Assembly: GCA_934660965.1 (NCBI GenBank)
Contig: CAKUIM010000022.1
Span: 1 to 33,954, forward strand
Direction of reading: 5' to 3'
Length of the DNA stretch: 33,954 bases
Source: an uncultured Oscillospiraceae bacterium
Lineage (GTDB): Bacteria; Bacillota; Clostridia; Oscillospirales; Oscillospiraceae
This document shows positions 7,501 through 17,318 of this stretch, one piece after another (the first letter of the stretch is position 1; every line of letters starts with the position of its first letter). Below the pieces are notes generated by a model, which saw only the letters and a list, made by a program, of their open reading frames with translations, made no database searches and was not told the DNA's origin. The position numbers were made by a program, and so were the translations under genes.

Positions 7501-7527
7501 TTAGCACTCAGGGATGTTGAGTGCTAA
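7501..7527. promoter_or_regulatory. CIRCE operator (HrcA binding site)
   Basis: TTAGCACTC, nine bases, GAGTGCTAA: a perfect match to the CIRCE consensus. It lies between the promoter and hrcA. HrcA, encoded by the first gene, binds here and is released on heat shock when GroE is titrated away. Confidence 0.98.
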
Positions 7528-7554
7528 ACCAAGATTCAAAGGAGGCGGCCGGGC

Positions 7555-8619
7555 ATGGATCTGACAGAGCGCAAGAAAAAAATCCTGCGCGCAGTGGTGG
7601 AGCACTACATCTCCACCGCGGAACCAGTAGGCTCCAAGGCCCTGCAGGAGCTCTCCGGCCTGGACGTCTCCTCGGCCACCATCCGCAACGAGCTTGCCGA
7701 CCTGACCGACTCGGGCTACCTCGAGCAGCCCCACACCTCCGCCGGGCGCATTCCCTCCCCCAAGGGCTACCGGCTCTACGTCAACGAGCTCATGGAGGAG
7801 CAGCGCCTGAGTCTGGAGGAAACCCGGCAGATCAATGACGCTCTGCACCTGAAAATGCAGGAGCTCAACCAGGTCATCGACCAGGCGGGCAAAATGGTGT
7901 CCCAGCTGACCAACTACCCGGCCTTCGCCCTGACGGGGGCCTCCCGCAGCGCCACGGTGCGGCGGTTCGACCTCATTATGGTGGACCCAAGCTCCTTCAT
8001 CCTTGTGGTGATGACGGACAGCAATGTGGTCAAAAACAAGCTCATCCGGCTGCCCGGCGATGTGTCCCAGCCCCAGCTTCAGCTTTTGAACACCCTGCTC
8101 AACGCCTCCTTCACCGGCAAAACCCTTCAGGAGCTCACTCCGGAGCTCACCCGGGTGGCGGAGCACGCCGCCGGCGACTCCTACGCGCTGATCGCCCTGG
8201 CCGTGTCCTTCGCCATAAAGGTCCTGGACGAGACGGAGAACAGCTCCGTCTACACCGCCGGCGCCAGCCACATCCTCGACCACCCCGAATACCAGGACGT
8301 GGGCAAGGCCCAGAAGCTGCTGACCTATCTCAACGACGAGCAGTCCCTGGCAGAGTCCCTGGCTCTGGCCCCCATCGGGGACGACAACACCAAGATCCTC
8401 ATCGGCCCGGAAAATGTGGCCGACGAGCTCAAGGACACCAGCGTCGTGCTGGCAAGCTACGACATCGGCGACGGCATGCGCGGCGTGATCGGCGTGGTGG
8501 GTCCCACCAGAATGGATTACGCGAAGGTTGCCGCCAAGCTCTCATATGTTGCAGACGGGCTGAGCAAGCTCTTCGGGCAGACTGAGCTGCCCCCCAGCCG
8601 GCCCGAAAAGGAGGAATAG
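7555..8619 (+). CDS. hrcA: Heat-inducible transcription repressor HrcA
   Basis: Repressor of class I heat-shock genes. It binds CIRCE as a dimer and needs GroEL to stay active. The 354-residue protein has the N-terminal winged helix (MDLTERKKKILRAVVEHYIS, then SSATIRNELADL and LEQPHTSAGRIPS). A GAF-like central domain follows and ends with the family's IGPTRMDY-type motif, here VVGPTRMDY. Length is normal. The start at 7555 has AAAGGAGG about 10 bases upstream. It is first in the operon, right after its own operator, so it is self-regulating. The gap to grpE is only 6 bases. Confidence 0.97.
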   Translation: MDLTERKKKILRAVVEHYISTAEPVGSKALQELSGLDVSSATIRNELADLTDSGYLEQPHTSAGRIPSPKGYRLYVNELMEEQRLSLEETRQINDALHLKMQELNQVIDQAGKMVSQLTNYPAFALTGASRSATVRRFDLIMVDPSSFILVVMTDSNVVKNKLIRLPGDVSQPQLQLLNTLLNASFTGKTLQELTPELTRVAEHAAGDSYALIALAVSFAIKVLDETENSSVYTAGASHILDHPEYQDVGKAQKLLTYLNDEQSLAESLALAPIGDDNTKILIGPENVADELKDTSVVLASYDIGDGMRGVIGVVGPTRMDYAKVAAKLSYVADGLSKLFGQTELPPSRPEKEE

Positions 8620-8625
8620 CACCCC

Positions 8626-9162
8626 ATGGCAGATAAGAAGAAAAAGACCGCCCCCGCGAAGGAGGAGCCGGAGCAGCAGCCCCAGCAGACGCCTGAGCAG
8701 GAGCCCCAGCAGGCCGCGGCCGACACCGCCGCGGAAGAGGCCAAAAAGGCCCTGACGGAAAAAGAGGATCAGTACCTGCGCCTGGCTGCCGAATACGACA
8801 ACTACCGCAAGCGCACCGCCAAGGAAAAGGAGTCCGCCTGGATCGAGGCCAAAGCCCAGACGGTGCTGGCCTTCCTCCCGGTGTACGACAATCTGGAGCG
8901 GGCCCTCAAGCAGCAGACCGCCGACGAGGCCTACGCCAAGGGCGTTGAGATGACCATGAAGGGCTTTCAGGACGTCCTGACCAAGCTGGGCGTGGAAGTG
9001 ATCCCCGCCCTGGGCGAGACCTTTGACCCCAACCGCCACAACGCGGTGATGCACGTGGAGGACGAGGCCGCCGGAGAGAATACGGTGGTGGAGGTCTTCC
9101 AGCAGGGCTTTACCTGCGGCGAGAAGGTCATCCGGTTTGCAATGGTAAAGGTGGCCAATTAA
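8626..9162 (+). CDS. grpE: Nucleotide exchange factor GrpE
   Basis: Co-chaperone that drives ADP release from DnaK. It has 178 residues. A Lys/Glu/Gln-rich, probably disordered N-terminus (about 1-40) precedes the long coiled coil with RLAAEYDNYRKRTAKEKE. The C-terminal beta domain has the family end HNAVMHVEDEA and VVEVFQQGFTCGEKVIRFAMVKVAN. The start is 6 bases after the hrcA stop with GGAGGA inside the end of hrcA, so translation is coupled. A structured intergenic element begins at its stop codon. Confidence 0.97.
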   Translation: MADKKKKTAPAKEEPEQQPQQTPEQEPQQAAADTAAEEAKKALTEKEDQYLRLAAEYDNYRKRTAKEKESAWIEAKAQTVLAFLPVYDNLERALKQQTADEAYAKGVEMTMKGFQDVLTKLGVEVIPALGETFDPNRHNAVMHVEDEAAGENTVVEVFQQGFTCGEKVIRFAMVKVAN

Positions 9163-9300
9163 GCGCGAGCTTAGCCGCATAGGGGAGCTTGGAACGCAGC
9201 GAAGGCCAAAACCCAAGAAGGGGCAGCGCCCCGGATGGATTTGGCCCGAGCGCAGCGAAAGCGACCCGGCCATGCGGCCAAAGCGAGCGTGAGAGCAGCA
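9163..9300 (+). ncRNA. Structured intergenic element, copy 1 (grpE-dnaK)
   Basis: It starts right at the grpE TAA. Pairings, outside in: CGC 9164-9166 with GCG 9287-9289; GCTT 9169-9172 with AAGC 9281-9284, separated from the first by a GA/GA internal loop; GCCGCAT 9174-9180 with ATGCGGC 9272-9278; GGCCAAA 9204-9210 with TTTGGCC 9240-9246; and an apical GGGGC-AGC-GCCCC at 9220-9232. A CGCAGCGAAAGCG mini-hairpin lies at 9251-9263. A homologous copy follows dnaK, where stems differ by paired changes. It could act in the mRNA (processing, stability, stoichiometry) or be a mobile palindromic repeat. I do not recognise a named family. Confidence 0.6.
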
Positions 9301-9364
9301 CGAACTTACCGCTCATTCCAATTTATAAATAACTTACTTTCATATATTTAGGAGGAATTTCATT

Positions 9365-11218
<1,854 letters not shown>

Positions 11219-11356
11219 GCGCGGAGGATAGGCGCATAGGGTTCGCTTGGAACGGAGTGAAGGCAAAAAGCCAATTTGCACAGCAAATTTGATTTTGCCT
11301 GAATCGCAGCGAAAGCGGCCCGGCCATGCGCCAAATCCGCAGCGTGAGAGGGAACA
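11219..11356 (+). ncRNA. Structured intergenic element, copy 2 (dnaK-dnaJ)
   Basis: Homologous to 9163-9300, same strand, and it too starts right at the preceding stop codon. Pairings: CGC 11220-11222 with GCG 11342-11344; GGAT 11226-11229 with ATCC 11335-11338; GGCGCAT 11231-11237 with ATGCGCC 11326-11332; GGCAAAA 11262-11268 with TTTTGCC 11293-11299; and an apical AATTTGC-ACA-GCAAATT at 11273-11289. The mini-hairpin CGCAGCGAAAGCG (11305-11317) and the linker GCTTGGAACG are the same as in copy 1. Stem sequences differ, but pairing is kept. Confidence 0.6.
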
Positions 11357-11374
11357 CGCAGATTCCCTCAATAG

Positions 11375-11402
11375 CAAGCGGGGTGGCTCTCCACCCCGCT
11401 TG
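11375..11402 (+). terminator. Strong hairpin between dnaK and dnaJ
   Basis: A perfect 12-bp stem, CAAGCGGGGTGG with CCACCCCGCTTG around a CTCT loop. Only TTGTTG follows, not a full T run, so it may reduce rather than end transcription into dnaJ or protect the dnaK 3' end. Confidence 0.6.
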
Positions 11403-11444
11403 TTGTGGGTAACATGATTCCTCGTTTCAAAGAGGTGACAATAT

Positions 11445-12605
11445 ATGGCAGACCAAAAACGAGATTATTACGAAGTCCTGGGGGTCAATAAGACCGCCAC
11501 GGACGACGAGCTGAAAAAGGCCTATCGGAAGCTTGCCAAGCAGTACCACCCGGACATGAACCCGGGCAACGCCGAGGCGGAGGCCAAATTCAAAGAGGTC
11601 AACGAGGCCTACGAGGTCCTCTCCGACAAGGACAAGCGGGCCAAGTACGACCAGTTCGGCCACGCCGGGGTAGACCCTAACTTCGGCGCCGGCGGCTTCG
11701 GCGGTGGGGCGGGCGGCTTTGGCGACATCGACCTGGGCGACCTGTTCGGCTCCTTCTTCGGGGGCGGCGGCTTCGGCGGCTTCGGCGGCCAGAGCCAGGC
11801 CAACCCCAACGCCCCCAAGCGGGGCGCCTCCCTGCGGGCCAGCCTGACCATCACCTTCCAGGAGGCCATGGCCGGCGTGGACAAGGAGATCAGCCTCAAT
11901 CGCACCGAGTCCTGCTCCGCCTGCCACGGCACCGGCTGCGCCGCCGGCACCACGGCGGAGATCTGCCCCGACTGCCGGGGCACCGGCCAGGTGCGCATCC
12001 AGCGAGGGGGCGGCGGCTTCGCCTTTACCACCACGGCCCCCTGCTCCAAGTGCCGCGGCACCGGCAAAATCATCCATCAGCCCTGCCCCGACTGCCACGG
12101 CGAGGGTCAGGTGCGCCGCAGCCGCAAGGTCAAGGTACACATCCCCGCCGGCATTGACGACGGCCAGACCATCTCCATGCGCGGCCAGGGCAACGGCGGC
12201 ATCAACGGCGGCCCGGCGGGCGACCTGCTGGTCACCGTGGCCGTCATCCCCGACCCCCGCTTCCAGCGGGACGGCTACGACCTCTATCTGGAGCAGGCCG
12301 TCTCCTTCCCCCAGGCCGTTCTGGGCGCGGAGCTCCAGATCGACACCATCGACGGCAAGGTGAAGTACACCCTGCCTGCCGGCACCCAGACGGGCACCAC
12401 CTTCCGCCTGCGGGGCAAGGGCGTGCCCAGCATCAACGGCCGGGGCCGGGGCGACCAGTACGTCACCGTGCGGGTGGCGGTGCCCACCAACCTCACCGCC
12501 GAGCAGAAGGACGCCCTGCTCGCCTATGCCGACGCCATGGGCGACGTCCCCTCCCGGGCAGCGCCGGTGCGGGACTTCTTTGACAAAAAGAAGAAAAAAA
12601 AGTAA
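11445..12605 (+). CDS. dnaJ: Chaperone protein DnaJ (Hsp40, type A)
   Basis: Co-chaperone that delivers substrates to DnaK and stimulates its ATPase. In order: a J domain with YYEVLGVNKTATDDELKKAY and the HPD motif (about 1-70); a long Gly/Phe-rich linker; four zinc-finger repeats CSACHGTG, CPDCRGTG, CSKCRGTG and CPDCHGEG binding two zincs; then the C-terminal substrate domains and a lysine-rich end. It has 386 residues, normal for type A. The start at 11445 follows AAAGAGGTGA. The hairpin upstream suggests it is made at a lower level than dnaK. Confidence 0.97.
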   Translation: MADQKRDYYEVLGVNKTATDDELKKAYRKLAKQYHPDMNPGNAEAEAKFKEVNEAYEVLSDKDKRAKYDQFGHAGVDPNFGAGGFGGGAGGFGDIDLGDLFGSFFGGGGFGGFGGQSQANPNAPKRGASLRASLTITFQEAMAGVDKEISLNRTESCSACHGTGCAAGTTAEICPDCRGTGQVRIQRGGGGFAFTTTAPCSKCRGTGKIIHQPCPDCHGEGQVRRSRKVKVHIPAGIDDGQTISMRGQGNGGINGGPAGDLLVTVAVIPDPRFQRDGYDLYLEQAVSFPQAVLGAELQIDTIDGKVKYTLPAGTQTGTTFRLRGKGVPSINGRGRGDQYVTVRVAVPTNLTAEQKDALLAYADAMGDVPSRAAPVRDFFDKKKKKK

Positions 12606-12622
12606 GTGCGTGCAGCAGCATT

Positions 12623-12658
12623 CCGCCGGAGACCGGGCCTGGTCTCCGGCGGTTTTTT
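12623..12658 (+). terminator. Rho-independent terminator of the dnaK operon
   Basis: CCGCCGGAGACC (12623-12634) pairs perfectly with GGTCTCCGGCGG (12641-12652), followed by six T. It lies 17 bases after the dnaJ stop. Confidence 0.93.
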
Positions 12659-12663
12659 GTCCC

Positions 12664-12740
12664 GTCGCCCGCCCTGCCGCCGCCCTTTTCCGCCCTTTTC
12701 CGCCCTTCCCCGTCCCGCCGTTCCCCCGCCTCCCGGCCTC
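12664..12740 (+). repeat. Pyrimidine-only tract with short CGCCCTTTTC repeats
   Basis: Almost all C and T on the plus strand, including CGCCCTTTTC repeated and a third degenerate unit. It lies between the dnaJ terminator and the EF-G-like gene's promoter. I see no gene in it. Confidence 0.5.
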
Positions 12741-12809
12741 TCACGCTGCCGGTGTCCCCACCCTTCGGCCTCCCTTTGGAAAAATTGTCAAATTTGCCAA
12801 AAAATCTGT

Positions 12810-12838
12810 TGCCATTCCCGGCGCTTTGTTATATAATT
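12810..12838 (+). promoter_or_regulatory. Promoter of the EF-G-like gene
   Basis: -35 TTGCCA (12810-12815), 17-bp spacer, -10 TATAAT (12833-12838). The leader to the start codon is about 57 bases. Confidence 0.75.
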
Positions 12839-12901
12839 TTCTACAGCGGCACCAACAGCGCCGCAAGGATAACCCCAAATCGTAAGGAGTGGAAACAAAT
12901 C

Positions 12902-14974
12902 ATGAGCTATTCTCCCCATAACATTCGAAACATCTGTCTCTTAGGGCACGGCGGAAACGGAAAGACTACCCTGGTAGAGAGCTTCCTCTACATGACCGGC
13001 AACTCCGACCGGCTGGGCAAGCCCTCCGACGGTAATACGGTCTGCGACTATGACCAGGAGGAGATCAAGCGTCAGATTTCCATCTCCGCCGCCGTAGCGC
13101 CCGTTGAATATAACGGCTGCAAAATTAATGTCCTGGACACCCCGGGCAACTTCGACTTTTCCGGCGAGGTGGCCGAGTGCCTGACCGTGGCCGATGCCGG
13201 CATTCTGGTGTGCGCCGCCAAGGGCGGCTTGTCCGTGGGCACCGAGCGCGCCTGGCGCTATCTCGAGCAGCGCAAAATGCCCCGCATCGTCTACATCTCC
13301 AAAATGGACGAGGACAATGTGGACTACAACTCCGCCTTCGCCACCCTGCGGGAGCACTTCGGCAAGAACGTCGCCCCGCTGATGGTGCCCATCTGGGATG
13401 AGAACAAAAAGGTCACCGGCATCGTGGACGTGCTGCACAAGCGCGCCTACGAGGTCAAAAACGGCAAGCGCGCCGAGATCCCCGTCCCCGAGGACAAAAA
13501 GTCCGTCATGGTGGAGCTCTATGACCAGCTCATGGAGTCCGTTGCCGAAACCAGCGAGGAATTCATGGAAAAGTTCTTCAGCGGCGAGGAATTCACCTAC
13601 GCCGAGGTGGTCCAGGGCATCAAGGCCGGTGTAAAGGACTGCTCCCTCATCCCCGTCATCTGCGGCTCCGCCCTCACGGGCCTTGGCACCATCGCGCTGC
13701 TCAACGCCATCGTGGACTTCATCCCAGATCCCACCGACGTGCCCCCCATGGTGGCCGAGAACGAGAGCGGCGAGCCCATGGACTACATCGTCTCCCCCGG
13801 CGCCTACCCCGCCGCCTTCGTCTTTAAGACCGTGGCCGACCAGTACGGCAAGTTCTCCCTGGTGAAGGTGATCTCCGGCTCCCTCACGCCGGACATGACC
13901 CTTGTCAACGCCACCACCGGCGCCAACGAGAAGCTGGGCCGGCTCTATATCATGCGCGGCAAAAAGACCGAGGAGGTTAAGGAGCTCACCTGCGGCGACA
14001 TCGGCGCCATCGGCAAGATGGACAAGGTCAAGACCGGCGACACCCTCTACGACGCCCGCAAGTACGTCAAGCTCCCCCCCATCCCCTTTGCCGAGCCCAA
14101 CTATTCCAAGGCCATCAGCCCCAAGACCCGGGGCCAGGACGACAAGGTTGCCGCAGGCCTCTCCCGCCTCAATGAGGAGGACCCCACCTTCACCGTGGTC
14201 AACAACGCCGAGACCCACCAGATGGTGCTCACCACCGCCGGCGACATCCTCACCGACGTGCTGGTGTCCAAGCTGAAGAACCGCTTCGGCGTGGAGGTGG
14301 ACCTGGCCGAGCCCCGGGTGCCCTACCGCGAGAAGATCCGCAAGACCGTCTCCAAGCAGGGCCGCCACAAAAAGCAGACCGGCGGCTCCGGCCAGTTCGG
14401 CGACGTGTGGATCCGCTTCGAGCCCAACCCCGAGGAGGAAACCCCCGTGTTCGCCGAGGAGGTGTTCGGCGGCTCCGTGCCCAAGAACTTCTTCCCCGCC
14501 GTTGAGAAGGGCATCAAAGAGGCCTGCGTCCACGGCGTGCTGGCGGGCTACCCGGTAGTGAACCTGAAGGCCGTGCTGTATGATGGAAGCTACCACCCTG
14601 TAGACTCCTCCGAAATCGCCTTCAAAACCGCCGCCCAGCTGGCCTACAAGGCCGCCCTGCCCGAGGCCAACCCCGTCCTGCTCGAGCCGGTGGGCGAGCT
14701 GCGCGTCACCGTGCCCGACAGCTACATGGGCGACGTCATCGGCGACCTCAATAAGCGCCGCGGCCGCGTCATGGGGATGGATCCCCAGGGCGACGGCACC
14801 CAGGTCATCACCGCCGAGGTTCCCATGGCCGAGATGATGACCTACGCCATCGACCTGCGCGCCATGACCCAGTCCCGCGGCTCCTTCGTGTTCCACTTCA
14901 TCCGCTACGAGGACTGCCCGCCTGCCGCTCAGGAAAAGGCCATCGCCGCCGCCAAGGCTATGGCCGAAGAATAA
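12902..14974 (+). CDS. Elongation factor G-like translational GTPase (EF-G-2 type paralogue)
   Basis: A 690-residue protein with the full EF-G domain order: GTPase domain, domain II, then III-V ending in the EF-G C domain. It is not the canonical FusA. The P-loop is GHGGNGKTT (15-23) rather than AHIDAGKTT. The G3 box is DTPGNFDF (79-86), so the catalytic histidine of DTPGH is asparagine (N83). G4 is SKMD rather than NKMD. These changes resemble the EF-G-2 group, whose Thermus member has DAPGYGDF. Its job is not settled; a secondary or regulatory translocase role is an inference. The start at 12902 follows TAAGGAG; the frame is open 150 bases upstream but covers the promoter. It is monocistronic with its own promoter and terminator. 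Confidence 0.9.
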   Translation: MSYSPHNIRNICLLGHGGNGKTTLVESFLYMTGNSDRLGKPSDGNTVCDYDQEEIKRQISISAAVAPVEYNGCKINVLDTPGNFDFSGEVAECLTVADAGILVCAAKGGLSVGTERAWRYLEQRKMPRIVYISKMDEDNVDYNSAFATLREHFGKNVAPLMVPIWDENKKVTGIVDVLHKRAYEVKNGKRAEIPVPEDKKSVMVELYDQLMESVAETSEEFMEKFFSGEEFTYAEVVQGIKAGVKDCSLIPVICGSALTGLGTIALLNAIVDFIPDPTDVPPMVAENESGEPMDYIVSPGAYPAAFVFKTVADQYGKFSLVKVISGSLTPDMTLVNATTGANEKLGRLYIMRGKKTEEVKELTCGDIGAIGKMDKVKTGDTLYDARKYVKLPPIPFAEPNYSKAISPKTRGQDDKVAAGLSRLNEEDPTFTVVNNAETHQMVLTTAGDILTDVLVSKLKNRFGVEVDLAEPRVPYREKIRKTVSKQGRHKKQTGGSGQFGDVWIRFEPNPEEETPVFAEEVFGGSVPKNFFPAVEKGIKEACVHGVLAGYPVVNLKAVLYDGSYHPVDSSEIAFKTAAQLAYKAALPEANPVLLEPVGELRVTVPDSYMGDVIGDLNKRRGRVMGMDPQGDGTQVITAEVPMAEMMTYAIDLRAMTQSRGSFVFHFIRYEDCPPAAQEKAIAAAKAMAEE

Positions 14975-14984
14975 CGCCAATAAC

Positions 14985-15012
14985 AAAAAGCCGCCCAGCC
15001 GGGCGGCTTTTT
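14985..15012. terminator. Rho-independent terminator after the EF-G-like gene
   Basis: AAAAAGCCGCCC (14985-14996) pairs with GGGCGGCTTTTT (15001-15012) around an AGCC loop, so it can work in both directions. Confidence 0.93.
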
Positions 15013-15057
15013 GCTTTGCCGGAACCCCGGCGGCAAGGGCGGCAGTTCTCGCAGCTC

Positions 15058-15168
15058 GGCGGCGGGTGCCGCCGTCATTCGCCGTCTGCGGCGAATGGGG
15101 CCGGCGGAATTCACTTCTGCCGGCCCTTTGAAATCAAAGGGGCCCCCATGAAGCCCCACTTCATGGGG
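15058..15168 (+). repeat. Hairpin-rich insertion element, intergenic copy
   Basis: A chain of near-perfect hairpins: GGCGGC/GCCGCC (15058-15073), CATTCGCCG/CGGCGAATG (15076-15097), GGGCCGGC-GGAA/TTC-TGCCGGCCC with loop TTCAC (15098-15126), CCCTTTGA/TCAAAGGG (15124-15141), and CCCCATGAAG/CTTCATGGGG (15144-15168). The order, the GGAATTCACTTC hairpin, the TGAAATC motif and the final CCCCA..TGGGG hairpin recur in the repeat units inside recG at the right end of the window. Immediately after the last hairpin comes a second copy of the EF-G gene end. Confidence 0.65.
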
Positions 15169-15171
15169 AAC

Positions 15172-15239
15172 GGACTGCCCGCCTGCCGCTCAGGAGAAGG
15201 CCATCGCCGCCGCCAAGGCCATGGCCGCAGCGAAGCGCC
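15172..15239 (+). pseudogene. Duplicated 3' end of the EF-G-like gene
   Basis: 68 bases matching 14911-14978, with about two differences over the first 57 bases. It repeats the codons for the last residues (CPPAAQEKAIAAAKAMAE) but the stop is lost. It lies directly after the hairpin element and is not expressed as a protein of its own. It looks like a duplication made when the element inserted. Confidence 0.8.
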
Positions 15240-15636
15240 GGAGAGAGAGAAAAGCCACCCTCCCTTCGCAAAAATTGCGTATTTTTGAAGCCGCGCCCTC
15301 AAAATCCTGCATCAGGAAGCGTAATCAGCCCTTCTTTTTCTTCTAAATTCGTCCGCCGCCTGCAAACAATCAACATTTTGTCAATTTACTGGCACTTTTT
15401 CAACGCAAAGTGCATAGTCGGTATGCTGCGCCGCATTGCCGCAGGGGTTTATGCATGCCAAGCTCGCATGCTTTGTATATTTGCAGCCCGCTCTGCGCAG
15501 GATTTCCTGCGTTTTTTGCTGTGTTGCCGCCGGAATCCCTGCATTTTTGCCAATCCAATTAAACAAGCCGTCAATTTGCGAGTGCTTTGTCCATTTTTGG
15601 CCATTTTCTCCGGTCGTTTTTTGCCGATTTTACAGA
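15240..15636. other. AT-rich intergenic stretch without a recognisable gene
   Basis: About 400 bases, clearly AT-richer than the surroundings and T-rich on the plus strand, with several TTTTTGCC/TTTTTGGCC-like motifs. Open frames on both strands lack ribosome sites and family resemblance. It may be an upstream regulatory region for the TPR gene pair. I see nothing more specific in it. Confidence 0.5.
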
Positions 15637-15664
15637 TTGACTTTTCAAGAGTTTTCTCTATAAT
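15637..15664 (+). promoter_or_regulatory. Promoter upstream of the TPR gene pair
   Basis: -35 TTGACT (15637-15642), 16-bp spacer, -10 TATAAT (15659-15664). It lies about 120 bases before the first TPR gene. A second TTGACA at 15714 has no good -10. Confidence 0.65.
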
Positions 15665-15785
15665 ATTTATCCAGCAGGATGTATCAGTTATGCATAAACA
15701 GCAATTTTTGTGTTGACAGCATTTGGAAATAGGCAACACTTTGCGCAAAAACATGTTTTGCATGAAATGTCAGGGAGGGAATGCA

Positions 15786-16535
15786 ATGGAAGCCAGTCTG
15801 CAGGAGATTCAGAAGAAAATCGACGCAGATCCTACCAATGACGAGCTGTACCTCGAGATGGGTCTGGAGCTCATTTATAAATACAATCGCTCCGACGAAG
15901 CCCGGTACGTGCTCAACAAGGGTCTGAACTACAACCCCTTTAACGGCCGCCTCCATCACCGCCGCGGGCGCAAGTACATGTCCGTGGGCCGCTATGTGGA
16001 AAGCCTTGCCGACATCGTCATGGCCTCCCGGCTGGACGCCGAGGACCATGAGCACTGGTACTACCAGGGCGTTGCGGCGGCGCTGGCCGGCTTCTATCAG
16101 ATCGCGGCGGACGCCTTCGTCCGGGCCATCGAGCTGATGAAGCGCCACGGCGTGGACGAGTGGGTGGCCTGCGTGGAGTGGCTGTGGTACACCTACACCC
16201 GCATGGGCGAGATGGACAAGGCCGCCGCCATCGTGGCCACTGTGGACGAGGACACCCCCTGCATCGAGCGCAGCCTGTCCTATAAGCGCAAGGTCCTCCT
16301 TTATAACGGCACCATCAAGCCCGAGGAATTCCTGGACCGCGAGACCATCAAGACCCGCGACCGCCCCGAGCTCTATCTCATCGGCGAGCTGTACGGCCTG
16401 GGCAACTACTACTGCACCATGGGCCAGCCGGAAAAGGGCATCCCGCTGCTCAAGGAGTGCCGCGAGGTTCCCACCTGGCACGAGTGCTTTGCCTATCAGC
16501 AGTGCTGCAACGATCTGGCCGCAATGGGCCTGTAA
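15786..16535 (+). CDS. TPR-like repeat protein, first of a tandem pair
   Basis: A 249-residue cytosolic protein with helical repeats of tetratricopeptide type: DPTNDELYLEMGLELIYKYN, then blocks with WYYQGVAAALAGFYQIAADA and WLWYTYTRMGEMDKAAAI. No signal peptide or enzyme motif is visible. The start at 15786 follows AGGGAGGG; an in-frame ATG further up at 15723 has no such site. It is a clear paralogue of the next gene: both have V-D-E-x-TPC, RK/RE-VLL, PE-FLD and DRPELY at the same places. TPR proteins usually scaffold protein contacts; the partner here is unknown. The pair lies just ahead of the peptide transporter, which may or may not be functional context. Confidence 0.75.
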   Translation: MEASLQEIQKKIDADPTNDELYLEMGLELIYKYNRSDEARYVLNKGLNYNPFNGRLHHRRGRKYMSVGRYVESLADIVMASRLDAEDHEHWYYQGVAAALAGFYQIAADAFVRAIELMKRHGVDEWVACVEWLWYTYTRMGEMDKAAAIVATVDEDTPCIERSLSYKRKVLLYNGTIKPEEFLDRETIKTRDRPELYLIGELYGLGNYYCTMGQPEKGIPLLKECREVPTWHECFAYQQCCNDLAAMGL

Positions 16536-16565
16536 GCCCGGTGCGATGAAAAGGAGCTGAAAAAG

Positions 16566-17318
16566 ATGGCTAAGGAAACCTACGACCTCAAGGAAGTGGA
16601 GGCAAAGCTCAAGGACGATCCCCAGAACGCCGACCTCTGGTACCAGAAGGGCATGGCCCTGGTGGCCGAAAAGCGCTACGAGGAATGCATCATCGCCTTC
16701 TCCACCGGCCTTGTGTACGATCCCTTCCACCGCGGCCTGCGTTTGCAGCGCGGGCGCAAGTATACCACCCTGGACGACTACCGCACCGCCACCGCCGAGC
16801 TGACCCTGGCCGCCCGGCTGGACCCGGAGAACTGGGAGACCTGGTACTACCTGGGCACCGCCCTCTACCTGGACGGCGCCTATGAAGAGGCCCTCAAGGC
16901 CGAGCGCCAGGCCATCCAGGTCTGCCGCGACCACGGCGTGGAGGAGCTGCCCGCCCCCATCTGCTGGTACTGGCAGGCGGCCATGAAGCTCGGCCGCACC
17001 GAGGACGCCGCCGCCATCCTCGAGCAGGTGGATGAGAGCACCCCCTGCGGCAACATGGACTACCGCGAGCGCGTGCTGCTCCACAAGGGTCTGCGCGACC
17101 CCGAGACCTTCCTTGACAAGGACAAGCTCAAGGATCTGGACCGGCCGGAGCTCTACTACATGACGCTGTGCTTCGGTATGTTCAACCACCTGCACTACCG
17201 CGGGGAGGAGGACAAGGCCGTAGCCCTGCTCAAAGAAATCTACGCCATGGAGACCTACCACGAGGCCTTTGTCTACAAGCAGGCCCGGCAGGAGCTCGCC
17301 GCCCGCGGCCTTCTCTAA
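16566..17318 (+). CDS. TPR-like repeat protein, second of a tandem pair
   Basis: A 250-residue protein, same architecture as its upstream neighbour and alignable end to end: DPQNADLWYQKGMALVAEKR, RGRKYTTLDDY, WYYLGTALYLDGAYEEALKA, VDESTPC, DRPELYYMT. The gene gap is 30 bases with AAAGGAG before ATG 16566, so the two are one operon and probably arose by tandem duplication. This copy looks closer to consensus TPR than the first. No signal peptide and no catalytic motif. Function unknown; a heteromeric scaffold is an inference. Confidence 0.75.
   Translation: MAKETYDLKEVEAKLKDDPQNADLWYQKGMALVAEKRYEECIIAFSTGLVYDPFHRGLRLQRGRKYTTLDDYRTATAELTLAARLDPENWETWYYLGTALYLDGAYEEALKAERQAIQVCRDHGVEELPAPICWYWQAAMKLGRTEDAAAILEQVDESTPCGNMDYRERVLLHKGLRDPETFLDKDKLKDLDRPELYYMTLCFGMFNHLHYRGEEDKAVALLKEIYAMETYHEAFVYKQARQELAARGLL

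Noticed and set aside
9163..9300. Copy 1 of the dnaK-flanking element as a rho-independent terminator
   Set aside because: No T run follows any of its stems, and the long multi-stem layout shared with copy 2 is not that of a simple terminator.
15381..15566. Possible 61-codon gene on minus in the same stretch
   Set aside because: No convincing ribosome site or family; treated as chance.
15285..15716. Possible 143-codon gene on plus in the AT-rich stretch
   Set aside because: No ribosome site at its start, and it runs through the predicted promoter at 15637-15664; composition does not look coding.
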